Assembly (NCBI RefSeq): GCF_001043915.1
Contig: NZ_LABX01000028.1
Span: forward strand, 1-35,108
Reading direction: 5' to 3'
Length of the DNA stretch: 35,108 nt
From: Methylobacterium aquaticum
GTDB lineage: Bacteria > Pseudomonadota > Alphaproteobacteria > Rhizobiales > Beijerinckiaceae
This document shows, piece after piece, positions 15,319 through 22,691 of this stretch. How positions within the stretch are numbered: position 1 is the stretch's first letter; the number at the start of each line of letters is the position of its first letter. Below the pieces are notes generated by a model that had not been told where the DNA came from, made no database searches, and was given only the letters and a program-made list of their open reading frames with translations. The translations under genes were made by a program, and so were the position numbers.

Positions 15319-16305
15319 GTGCTGCGCCTGAAGCTGAGGCTCTACCGTGCCCTGTCCCGCCTCGCCGGCCTGCCCATGGTCTTCCTGGTCCGCGCCCTGT
15401 TCGCGCTCGCCCGCCGGCTCGGGCCGAGCCGGGCCGCGGCGGCGGGGGCGGCGATCGCCCGGGCGGTCGGGCCGCGGCTGCCCTCGCACCGCACGGCGCT
15501 GAGGAACCTGCGCCAGTCCTTCCCGGAGAGGAGCGAGGCGGAGATCGCCGCCATCGCCCTCGGCTCCTGGGACAATCTCGGCCGTACCGGCGCCGAATAC
15601 GCCCATCTCGCCGCGATCTTCGACTACGACCCCGATGCCGCGACGCCGGGGCGGATCGAGGTCGAGGGCATTGAGCACTTCTTCGCCTTGCGCGACGACG
15701 GCAAGCCGGGGCTGATCTTCTCGGCCCATCTCGGCAACTGGGAGCTGCCAGCGATCTGCGCCGCCCGGTTCGGCCTGGAGGCGAGCGCGGTGTTTCGCCC
15801 GCCCAACAGCCCGGCCGCGGCGCAACTGGTGCAGGAGGTGCGCCGCGCCACCATGGGCGGCCTGACCGCGGCCGGGCCCGGCGCCGCGTTCAAGATGCAG
15901 GGGGTGGTGGAGCGTGGCGGCCATCTCGGCATGCTGGTGGACCAGCACTTCACCCGCGGGGTGGTGGTGGATTTTCTCGGGCATCCGGCGCTCGTGAACC
16001 CGCTGCTCGGCAAGCTCGCCCGGCACTACGATTGCCCGGTTCACGGTGTGCGGGTGATCCGGCTGCCGGGCGACCGCTTCCGCCTCGAACTGACGCCCGC
16101 CCTCGACCTTCCGCGCGATGCGAGCGGCGCCATCGACGTGCAGGGTGCCATGCAGGCGATGACCGACGTGATCGCCGCCTGGGTGCGCGACCGGCCCGAG
16201 CAGTGGCTGTGGATGCACCGGCGCTGGCGTCCGGCGATGCTGCCCCGTGCCGGCACCGCCCCTGTGCCGGCCGCGCCGATCCCGCGATCCCAAGCCTCAA
16301 GCTAA
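15319..16305 (+). CDS. lpxXL: Lipid A very-long-chain acyltransferase LpxXL (LpxL/HtrB family)
   Basis: A GTG start at 15319 preceded by GTGAG gives 328 residues, close to the family length; a TTG at 15211 would add 36 unlikely residues. After an amphipathic N-terminus (RLKLRLYRALSRLAG) and a hydrophobic segment comes the acyltransferase motif HLGNWE (HX4E), then FRPPNSP, LVDQHFTRGVVVDFLG and WVRDRPEQWLWMHRRW. The enzyme transfers an acyl chain to the lipid A precursor at the inner membrane. The location at the end of the acpXL operon indicates the donor is the very-long-chain acyl-AcpXL. Confidence 0.9.
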   Translation: MLRLKLRLYRALSRLAGLPMVFLVRALFALARRLGPSRAAAAGAAIARAVGPRLPSHRTALRNLRQSFPERSEAEIAAIALGSWDNLGRTGAEYAHLAAIFDYDPDAATPGRIEVEGIEHFFALRDDGKPGLIFSAHLGNWELPAICAARFGLEASAVFRPPNSPAAAQLVQEVRRATMGGLTAAGPGAAFKMQGVVERGGHLGMLVDQHFTRGVVVDFLGHPALVNPLLGKLARHYDCPVHGVRVIRLPGDRFRLELTPALDLPRDASGAIDVQGAMQAMTDVIAAWVRDRPEQWLWMHRRWRPAMLPRAGTAPVPAAPIPRSQASS

Positions 16306-16430
16306 CGTGACTTCTCTCCGCCACCCGGCCGGGTGTTGATGGCCGCATAACGCCCGCACTCTCCCTCCGCCTGCTCGCCGGCCTGTTCCCGGCCTGGCTC
16401 GGCCTTCTCGGGGCGGCGCGCGCCGAGGAT

Positions 16431-17093
16431 GTGCCGCCGCGGGCGGTGGTCGAGCTGTTCACCAGCCAGGGCTGCTCCGCCTGCCCGCCGGCAGACCGGC
16501 TGGTCAACGAACTGGCGCGCGATCCGGGCGTGATCGCCCTGACCCTGCCGGTGACCTATTGGGACTATCTCGGCTGGAAGGACACGCTCGCCAGCACCTC
16601 GTTCACCGCCCGCCAGCGCGCCTATGCGAGCATGCGCGGCGACCGGCAGGTCTTCACCCCCCAGGCGGTGGTGAACGGGGCTGCGACCGTGGTGGGTTCC
16701 GATCGGGCGGCCCTGGAACGCAGCATCCGCGATCCCGGCACCGCCGCGAGCCTGCCGGTGCCGATTCGCAGCGAGGTCGATCCCGACCGCATCGTGATCG
16801 ATGTCGGGCCGGCCCCCGAGGCCGGCCGCACCGCCGAGCTGTGGCTGCTGCCCGTCGCCCGTGCCCGCGAGGTCGCGATCGGCCGGGGGGAGAACCGCGG
16901 CCGCACCGTCACCTACCGCAACGTGGTGCGGGGCATGCACCATGTCGGTTCCTGGCGCGGCGCGCCGGCGCATTACGAGGTGCCCCGCACGGCCCTGGCC
17001 GAGGCCGACGCCGATTCCTACGTCGTGGTGCTCCAGGCCGAGAATAACGGGCCCGGGCGGATTCTCGGGGCGGCCAAGGGACCCGGCCTGTGA
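16431..17093 (+). CDS. DUF1223 thioredoxin-fold protein with uncertain N-terminus
   Basis: The frame from GTG 16431 gives 220 residues beginning at the mature domain: VVELFTSQGCSACPPADRLVNEL, quoted as VVELFTSQGCSACPPAD, has the CxxC typical of DUF1223. TYWDYLGWKDTLAS, FTARQRAY and VFTPQAVVNGA then follow. The same frame continues upstream through a convincing signal peptide (RLLAGLFPAWLGLLGAARA, cleavage before ED) but finds no ATG, GTG or TTG before the TGA at 16308. The nearest ATG (16339) is one frame off and meets TAA after three codons. A one-base insertion before 16347 would give a perfect start. The protein is probably periplasmic and redox-related; its function is unknown. Confidence 0.8.
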   Translation: MPPRAVVELFTSQGCSACPPADRLVNELARDPGVIALTLPVTYWDYLGWKDTLASTSFTARQRAYASMRGDRQVFTPQAVVNGAATVVGSDRAALERSIRDPGTAASLPVPIRSEVDPDRIVIDVGPAPEAGRTAELWLLPVARAREVAIGRGENRGRTVTYRNVVRGMHHVGSWRGAPAHYEVPRTALAEADADSYVVVLQAENNGPGRILGAAKGPGL

Positions 17094-17284
17094 CGGCCAT
17101 GCCTGCGCGGACGTCGCGGTGAGGCATCGCCGCATCCCGGACTGCGCCCCGAGAGATGCGCGCGAGACGGTTTGCCCGTGAGGCCGCGGACCGGGAGCGG
17201 CCCGGTCGTGTAGGATGACCACCCGACGACCGAGCGGTCCGGGCAGCCGGACCGACAAGACTCGGGCACCAGGAGGAGACGCGC

Positions 17285-18322
17285 GTGACCGGCCCGACGG
17301 ACATCCCAGCCTATACCTTGCCCGAGCGCAACCGCCGTGTGCTCCTCGCCCGGCGGCCGACCGGCATCCCGCAACCCGACGATTTCAGCCTCGACGCCGT
17401 CCCGGTGCCCGAGCCGGGCCCCGGCGAGATCCTGGTGCGCAACCTCTATCTCTCGGTCGATCCGGCCCAGCGCGGCTGGGCGAGTGCCGAAGCCAACTAT
17501 TCCCAGCCCGTGCCCCTCGGCGGCGTGATGCGGGCGCTGGCGGTGGGGGTCGTGGTGCGCTCCAACGCACCGGACGTCGCCGAGGGCGAGTTCCTCTACG
17601 GCTGGTTCGGCTGGCAGGATTACGCCGCCGTGCCGGTCTCGGCGATCTTCCGCCGCTGCACGGAGCCGGTCCCGCTCTCGGCCCATGCGGGCCTGCTCGG
17701 CCTCAACGGGCTCACCGCCTATCTCGGTTTCGTCGAACTCGGACGGCCTCTGCCGGGTGAGACGGTGCTGGTCTCGACCGCCGCGGGCGCGGTCGGCAGC
17801 CTCGTCGGCCAGATCGCCCGCATTCTCGGCTGCCACCCGCTCGGGCTGACCGGGGACGACGCCAAGGTCGCCCGCTGCCGCGACGCCTACGGCTACGCCG
17901 CCGCCTGGAATTATCGCACCGAGGACTGGGCCGCCGCTCTGGCCCGCGAAGCGCCGGAGGGGGTGAACGTCTATTTCGACAATGTCGGCGGGCCGATCCT
18001 CGACGCCGCATTGCGCCGGATGGCGGTCGGCGGCCGGATCGTCCAGTGCGGCACTGCCTCGGTGGCGAACTGGGCCGAGACGCCGACCGGACCTCGCGTC
18101 GAGCGCGAGATCCTCACCCGGCGCCTCGTCTGGAGCGGCTTCGTCGTGCTCGACCACAAGGCGCGGTTCGAGGAGGCGATCACGGCTCTGGCCGGCTGGT
18201 ACGCCGAAGGCCGCATCACCCTCGACGAGGACGTCTCCAAGGGCATCGAGGGCGCCCCCGGGGCGATCGCCTCGCTCTACCGCGGCGAGAACCGCGGCAA
18301 GCGCCTCATTGTCGTGGGCTAA
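17285..18322 (+). CDS. NADPH-dependent oxidoreductase, zinc-free MDR (CurA/LTB4-dehydrogenase-like)
   Basis: The 345-residue protein starts at GTG 17285 with AGGAGGAG six bases upstream. It shows the order typical of the curcumin reductase/leukotriene B4 12-hydroxydehydrogenase group: RNLYLSVDPAQRGW, GVMRALAVGVV, GWFGWQDYA, GLLGLNGLTAYLGF, the cofactor loop STAAGAVGSLVGQIA, and VYFDNVGGPILDAAL. No zinc ligands are visible. Members reduce the double bond of alpha,beta-unsaturated carbonyls with NADPH. It is a single gene; it converges with the aminopeptidase that ends 21 bases downstream. Confidence 0.9.
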   Translation: MTGPTDIPAYTLPERNRRVLLARRPTGIPQPDDFSLDAVPVPEPGPGEILVRNLYLSVDPAQRGWASAEANYSQPVPLGGVMRALAVGVVVRSNAPDVAEGEFLYGWFGWQDYAAVPVSAIFRRCTEPVPLSAHAGLLGLNGLTAYLGFVELGRPLPGETVLVSTAAGAVGSLVGQIARILGCHPLGLTGDDAKVARCRDAYGYAAAWNYRTEDWAAALAREAPEGVNVYFDNVGGPILDAALRRMAVGGRIVQCGTASVANWAETPTGPRVEREILTRRLVWSGFVVLDHKARFEEAITALAGWYAEGRITLDEDVSKGIEGAPGAIASLYRGENRGKRLIVVG

Positions 18323-18343
18323 GTATCCCCGGGTGCGAGTGGG

Positions 18344-19579
18344 TCAGTCGACCCACTCGCCCCGGCGCATCAGCGGCTCGGACCGGCCGTCGGCCGTCAC
18401 GCCGTCGACGTCGACCTCGGCCGAGCCGATCATCCAGTCGATGTGGATCAGGCTGCGGTTGGCGCCGCGCGCGGCCAGATCCTGCTCGCTCAGGCCCGCG
18501 CCGCCATCCCGGAAGCACTTGCTGTAGGCCTGGCCCAGGGCGATGTGGCTCGCGGCGTTCTCGTCGTACAGGGTGTTGCAGAACAGGAGCCCCGAGGCCG
18601 AGATCGGCGAGGAGGCCGGCACCAGCGCGACCTCGCCGAGGCGGCGCGCGCCCTCGTCGGTGTCGATGACCTTCGCCAGCACGTCGCCGCCTGTGCGGGC
18701 CGAGGCTTCGACGATGCGGCCTTCCTCGAAGCGCACCGCGATCCCGTCGATCAGGGTGCCCTGGTAGGACAGGGGCTTGGTCGCGCTGACATGGCCGTGC
18801 ACCCGCATCTTGTGCGGCGTGGTGAAGACCTCCTCGGTCGGGATGTTGGCGTTGCAGACGATCCCGTTCTTCGCCGTGGCTGCACCCCCGCACCATTCGT
18901 GGTCGTCGGCGAGGCCGACGGTCAGGTCGGTGCCGGGCCCACGGACATGCAGGGCGGCGTAGCGGCGGGCGTTGAGGGTAGCGGTGCGGTCGCGCAACGC
19001 CCGGTTATGGGCCTCCCAGGCGCCGACCGGATCCGGCCCGTCGACCCGCGAGGCGGCAAAGATCGCGTCCCACAGGCGCGCGACGGCCTGATCCTCGGGC
19101 AGGTCCGGGAAGACCGTGCGGGCCCAGGCCGGAGTCGCCGCCGAGACGATGGTCCAGTTGGTGGCGAAGTTGGCGATCTGCTCGAGCGCCGGCATGTACG
19201 CCTTGGACCGGGCGCGGTTGGCACGCGCCACCTTGTCGGGGTTCTGGCCCGCGAGCAGCGAAGGGTCGTCGCCCGAGATGGCGAGGCGGGCCGCGCCGCC
19301 GCGATAGGCGCTCGCCATGCCCTCGTAGAGCCAGCCGGCGGCCTTATCGAAGGCGTCGTCGTGGCCGTGCTCGAAGCGTGCCAACGTCGCCTGGTCGTCG
19401 GCGAGCAGCGTCGTCACCACCGAGGCGCCGGCCTTGTAGGCATGGACCGTGATGCGGCGGGCCAGCGGCAGCGCCTCGAGGGGCGCCGTCATCACCAGTT
19501 CCTGCCCGGGCCGGAGCCCGAGCCCGACCCTCACGGCGACCTCGGCGAGCCGGTCGAGGCGGGCGTCGTGCGTGCTCAT
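18344..19579 (-). CDS. M29 family aminopeptidase (AmpS/PepS type)
   Basis: The 411-residue protein starts at ATG 19577-19579 after AGGGAGA. Family strings include NGIVCNANIPTEEVFTTPHK, quoted as ANIPTEEVFTTPHK with the metal-binding Glu. Next are GALVDG-like TLIDGIAVRFEEGRIVEA, a Glu in RRLGEVALVP, LYDENAASHIALG with Asp/Glu and His, and SLIHIDWMIGS with His and Asp. These supply the two-metal site of thermophilic-type M29 aminopeptidases, which remove N-terminal residues from peptides in the cytoplasm. It lies 47 bases downstream of the DUF2218 gene on the same strand and may be its cotranscribed partner. Confidence 0.92.
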   Translation of the reverse strand: MSTHDARLDRLAEVAVRVGLGLRPGQELVMTAPLEALPLARRITVHAYKAGASVVTTLLADDQATLARFEHGHDDAFDKAAGWLYEGMASAYRGGAARLAISGDDPSLLAGQNPDKVARANRARSKAYMPALEQIANFATNWTIVSAATPAWARTVFPDLPEDQAVARLWDAIFAASRVDGPDPVGAWEAHNRALRDRTATLNARRYAALHVRGPGTDLTVGLADDHEWCGGAATAKNGIVCNANIPTEEVFTTPHKMRVHGHVSATKPLSYQGTLIDGIAVRFEEGRIVEASARTGGDVLAKVIDTDEGARRLGEVALVPASSPISASGLLFCNTLYDENAASHIALGQAYSKCFRDGGAGLSEQDLAARGANRSLIHIDWMIGSAEVDVDGVTADGRSEPLMRRGEWVD

Positions 19580-19626
19580 GTGACAATCGTCTCCCTGCGG
19601 ATGGTGACGCCGATATCAGTGGAGTC

Positions 19627-19938
19627 TCACACCACCCGCGTCCAGGCGATCCCGCCGAGATCCTCCCGGAAGGCGAAGCGGGCGAGGTGCTCGGCCACCA
19701 CGCCCTGCATCCGGGTGAGCGTCTCCAGGTCCGGCGCCTCGACGCGCAGGGTCAGGCCGTCCGGATCGGCCTCCGCCGTGAAGCGGCGGTCCTCTCCGAA
19801 CGGCACCACGCCGCGTTCCGGCGTGAAGGTCGTCTCGGGGAATTTGTGGCTCCAATGCTTGCACAGCTGGGTCAGGTAGCGGCTGCCATTCTGTGTGTCG
19901 ATGCGGGCTTGCGCCGCCAGGGTGACGGGCTCGCTCAC
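19627..19938 (-). CDS. DUF2218 domain protein
   Basis: The 103-residue protein is called from GTG 19936-19938, which overlaps the stop of the upstream molybdenum-hydroxylase gene (GTGA). It matches DUF2218 along its full length: ARIDTQNGSRYLTQLCKHW, SHKFPETTF, RFTAEADPDGLTLRVEAPD, and VVAEHLARFAFREDL. Members of this family are small cytoplasmic proteins often found beside siderophore or iron genes; none is well characterised. The coupling to the CoxL-like gene is unusual and suggests a shared use, but no function can be named. Confidence 0.85.
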   Translation of the reverse strand: MSEPVTLAAQARIDTQNGSRYLTQLCKHWSHKFPETTFTPERGVVPFGEDRRFTAEADPDGLTLRVEAPDLETLTRMQGVVAEHLARFAFREDLGGIAWTRVV

Positions 19939-22292
19939 GCCGCCTCTCCCGCCTGTTGCAGGGCCGACCAGATCGCCTGCGGGGTCGCCGGCATGTTGAT
20001 GTGGCGGATGCCGCGGGGTCGCAGGGCATCGACGAGGGCGTTCATGACGGAGGGCAGAGAGCCCGCGCACCCGGCCTCGCCGCAGCCCTTCACCCCGAGC
20101 GGGTTGGTGGTGGCCGGCACCGCGTGGCTCTCGAAGCCCATGAACGGCGCGTCGGAGGCCCGCGGCAGGCAGTAATCCATGAACGAGCCGGTCACGAGCT
20201 GGCCCTGCTCGTCATAGGCGGTGCGCTCCATCAGCGCCTGGCCGATCCCCTGCACCACCCCGCCATGGAGCTGGCCCTCGACCAGCATCGGGTTCACCAG
20301 CGTGCCGAAATCGTTGACGGTGGTGTAGCGCACCACCGTCGCGACCCCGGTCTCGGGGTCGACCTCGACCTCGGCGACGTGGCAGCCATTCGGGAAGGCC
20401 GAGGGGGAGTCCTTGTGGGTGTGGGCGACGTCGAGGCTCCTGGGCGCCGACGGGTCTGGCAGCCCGGCCCGCACCTTGGCGGCCAGTTCCAGGAGACCGA
20501 TGCCCCGGTCGGTGCCCGCGATGGTGAAGCGGCCGTCGCGGAACTCGATGTCGGCGGGTCCGGCTTCCAGCACCGCGGCGGCGGCCTCGCGGCCCTTGGC
20601 GATCACGAGGTCGCCGGCTTCGACGAGTGCCGTGCCGCTCGCCATCAGCGACTTCGACCCACCGGTGCCGCCGCCGGCGATGAGCTGGTCGCTGTCGCCC
20701 TGGACGAGCCGGACCCGGTCGACTGGAATGCCGAGACGGTCGTGCAGGATCTGGGCGAAGGGCGTGAGGTGGCCCTGGCCGTAATCGAGGGTTCCGGTGA
20801 CGATCGTCACCGTGCCGTCGGCCTCGAAGCGGATCCCGCCCATCTCGTTGGTCGGCGGCGCGGTGATCTCGAGATAATCGCCGATGCCGATGCCCCGGAG
20901 CTTGCCCCTGGCCTCGCTCTCGGCGCGCCGGCCGGCGAACCCGTCCCAGTCGGCGGCCGTCAGCGCCCGGTCGAGCACGGCCGGGAAATCGCCGCTGTCG
21001 TAGGTCAGGCCGGACGGGGCCCGGTACGGCATGTCGGCCGGGCGGATGTGGTTGCGGCGGCGTAGACTCACCCGGTCGTGCCCGGTCTCGGCGGCGGCGG
21101 TGTCGATCAGGCGCTCGATGAAGTAGTTGCCCTCGGGCCGGCCGGCGCCCCGATAGGCGCCGATCGGCGTGGTGTTGCTGAACAGGCATTCCACCTCCAC
21201 GTCGAAGACGGGGGTGCGGTACACGCCCACCATGTTGCGGGCGATGTTGACGGTCTGGAACAGGGGCGAGAGCGGGTTGAGATAGGCCCCCATATTGGCC
21301 CGGCCCTTGACCCGGAAGGCCAGGAAGCGGCCCTCCGCATCGAGCGCGAGGTCCGCCGTCACCGCGACGTCGCGGCCGTGATGGTCGGACAGGAAGCTCT
21401 CGGAGCGCAGGTCGGTCCACTTCACCGGCCGGCCGAGGCGCTTGGCGGCTTCCAGCAGCGGCAGATACTCGGGATAGATCGGCGCCTTCATGCCGAAGGA
21501 GCCGCCGACATTCCCGGTGAGCACCCGCACCTTGTCGCGGGGCAGCTTCAGCACGCCCTCGGCGAGGGCGTTGCGCAGGCCGAACACGCCCTGCGAGCCG
21601 ACATGCAGGGTGAAGCGGCCGTCCTCCGGCTCGTAGACGCCGATGGCGGAGCGCGGCTCCATCGGGTTGATGACGAGGCGGTTGTTGAGGAGATCGAGGG
21701 AGGCGATGTGGGCGGCCTCGGCAAAAGCCGCCTCGGTCGCCGCCCGGTCACCGGTGTGGAAATCGAGGGCGAGGTTGCCGGGTGCGTCGTCGTGGAGGAG
21801 GGGGGCGCCCGCGGCGGCGGCCTCGTCGGGGGTCGTGACGACGGGCAGGTCCTCGATGTCGAGCGCCACGGCCTCGGCGGCGTCGCGGGCTTCGGCCAGG
21901 GTCTCGGCCACCACCAGGGCGACCGGCTCGCCGACATAGCGCACCCGGTCGATGCTCAGCGAAGGGTGGGCCGGCTTGCGCATCGGCGTGCCGTCCTGGT
22001 TCTTGAACGGCAGGCCGTTGCTGATCGTCCCATACTGGTCGAGATCGGCGGCGGTGATGACCGCCAGGACGCCCGGCATGGCGAGCACCGGCCCGGCATC
22101 GATGCCCCGCAGATGGCCGTGGGCGACCGGGCTGCGCACGAACACCCCGTAAGCCTGGCCCTCCAGGGCGATGTCGTCGGTGTAGCGGCCCTCGCCCCGC
22201 ACCAGCACCGGGTCCTCGGCCCGCTTCACCGGCTGGCCGATGCCGAATTTCTGCGGAGTGGCGAAGTCGCTGGCGTCGGGACGGGCGTTCAT
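19935..22292 (-). CDS. Orphan xanthine dehydrogenase-family molybdopterin subunit (form II CoxL-like)
   Basis: The 785-residue protein starts at ATG 22290-22292 after GGAGAG. It has the N-terminal fold of large molybdenum hydroxylase subunits (GQPVKRAEDPVLVRGEGRY), then GNVGGSFGMK, IGAYRGAGRPEGN (Y380-R385), and the C-terminal GCGEAGCAG with the catalytic Glu. The AYRGAGR loop is the form II (putative) type and differs from the AYxCSFR loop of genuine CO dehydrogenase. The enzyme probably hydroxylates an unknown N-heterocycle or aldehyde. The usual FAD (CoxM) and 2Fe-2S (CoxS) subunits are not adjacent: upstream is a divergent ACP gene, downstream DUF2218. They must be encoded elsewhere or the protein is unusual. 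Confidence 0.9.
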   Translation of the reverse strand: MNARPDASDFATPQKFGIGQPVKRAEDPVLVRGEGRYTDDIALEGQAYGVFVRSPVAHGHLRGIDAGPVLAMPGVLAVITAADLDQYGTISNGLPFKNQDGTPMRKPAHPSLSIDRVRYVGEPVALVVAETLAEARDAAEAVALDIEDLPVVTTPDEAAAAGAPLLHDDAPGNLALDFHTGDRAATEAAFAEAAHIASLDLLNNRLVINPMEPRSAIGVYEPEDGRFTLHVGSQGVFGLRNALAEGVLKLPRDKVRVLTGNVGGSFGMKAPIYPEYLPLLEAAKRLGRPVKWTDLRSESFLSDHHGRDVAVTADLALDAEGRFLAFRVKGRANMGAYLNPLSPLFQTVNIARNMVGVYRTPVFDVEVECLFSNTTPIGAYRGAGRPEGNYFIERLIDTAAAETGHDRVSLRRRNHIRPADMPYRAPSGLTYDSGDFPAVLDRALTAADWDGFAGRRAESEARGKLRGIGIGDYLEITAPPTNEMGGIRFEADGTVTIVTGTLDYGQGHLTPFAQILHDRLGIPVDRVRLVQGDSDQLIAGGGTGGSKSLMASGTALVEAGDLVIAKGREAAAAVLEAGPADIEFRDGRFTIAGTDRGIGLLELAAKVRAGLPDPSAPRSLDVAHTHKDSPSAFPNGCHVAEVEVDPETGVATVVRYTTVNDFGTLVNPMLVEGQLHGGVVQGIGQALMERTAYDEQGQLVTGSFMDYCLPRASDAPFMGFESHAVPATTNPLGVKGCGEAGCAGSLPSVMNALVDALRPRGIRHINMPATPQAIWSALQQAGEAA

Positions 22293-22448
22293 GCCGGGGG
22301 CTCTCCGGGAGTCTCGTGCGCTTGAGCTATCAACTCGGGCGCGCCATGCAAGCCGTGAGCAGGCAGGCCACCCCGGCGCGCAAGGCACGGCTCGCGTCAC
22401 GGCAGGGATCCACGCTACATCGGAGCCGGTACCGGGAGGCCCACGACC

Positions 22449-22691
22449 ATGACCGACGACTCCGCGCTCGCGGCTCTGGCCCCGCTGTTCGAGGAGGTGT
22501 TCGGCGAGCCGGTCCCGCTCACGCCCGCGCTGACCGCCGAGGATGTCGAGGGCTGGGATTCGACCCGGATGATCGAACTCATCGTCGCAGTCGAGGCCCG
22601 CTTCGGCATCAAGCTCACCACCCGCGAGGTCGACGGGCTGTCGAGCGTCGGCGATCTCGCGGCGATCATCGCCCGCAAGGCGCCGCGGTGA
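22449..22691 (+). CDS. Discrete acyl carrier protein paired with FkbH
   Basis: The 80-residue ACP has attachment site S38 in GWDSTRMIELIVAVE, preceded by DVEGWDS, the form usual in secondary-metabolism and glycan ACPs rather than fatty acid synthesis (DSL). GGGAGG lies upstream of the ATG. Its TGA overlaps the GTG of the FkbH gene (GTGA). ACP-FkbH pairs load a glyceryl unit from 1,3-bisphosphoglycerate onto the ACP; here that would be the donor form of the acyl group. Confidence 0.9.
   Translation: MTDDSALAALAPLFEEVFGEPVPLTPALTAEDVEGWDSTRMIELIVAVEARFGIKLTTREVDGLSSVGDLAAIIARKAPR

Noticed and set aside
13957..16293. Very long minus-strand open frame (over 770 codons) opposite the dehydrogenase and acyltransferase
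   Set aside because: It is antisense to two genes with clear catalytic motifs, has no recognisable domain, and its composition (His, Arg, Gly, Asp rich) is typical of antisense frames in high-GC DNA.
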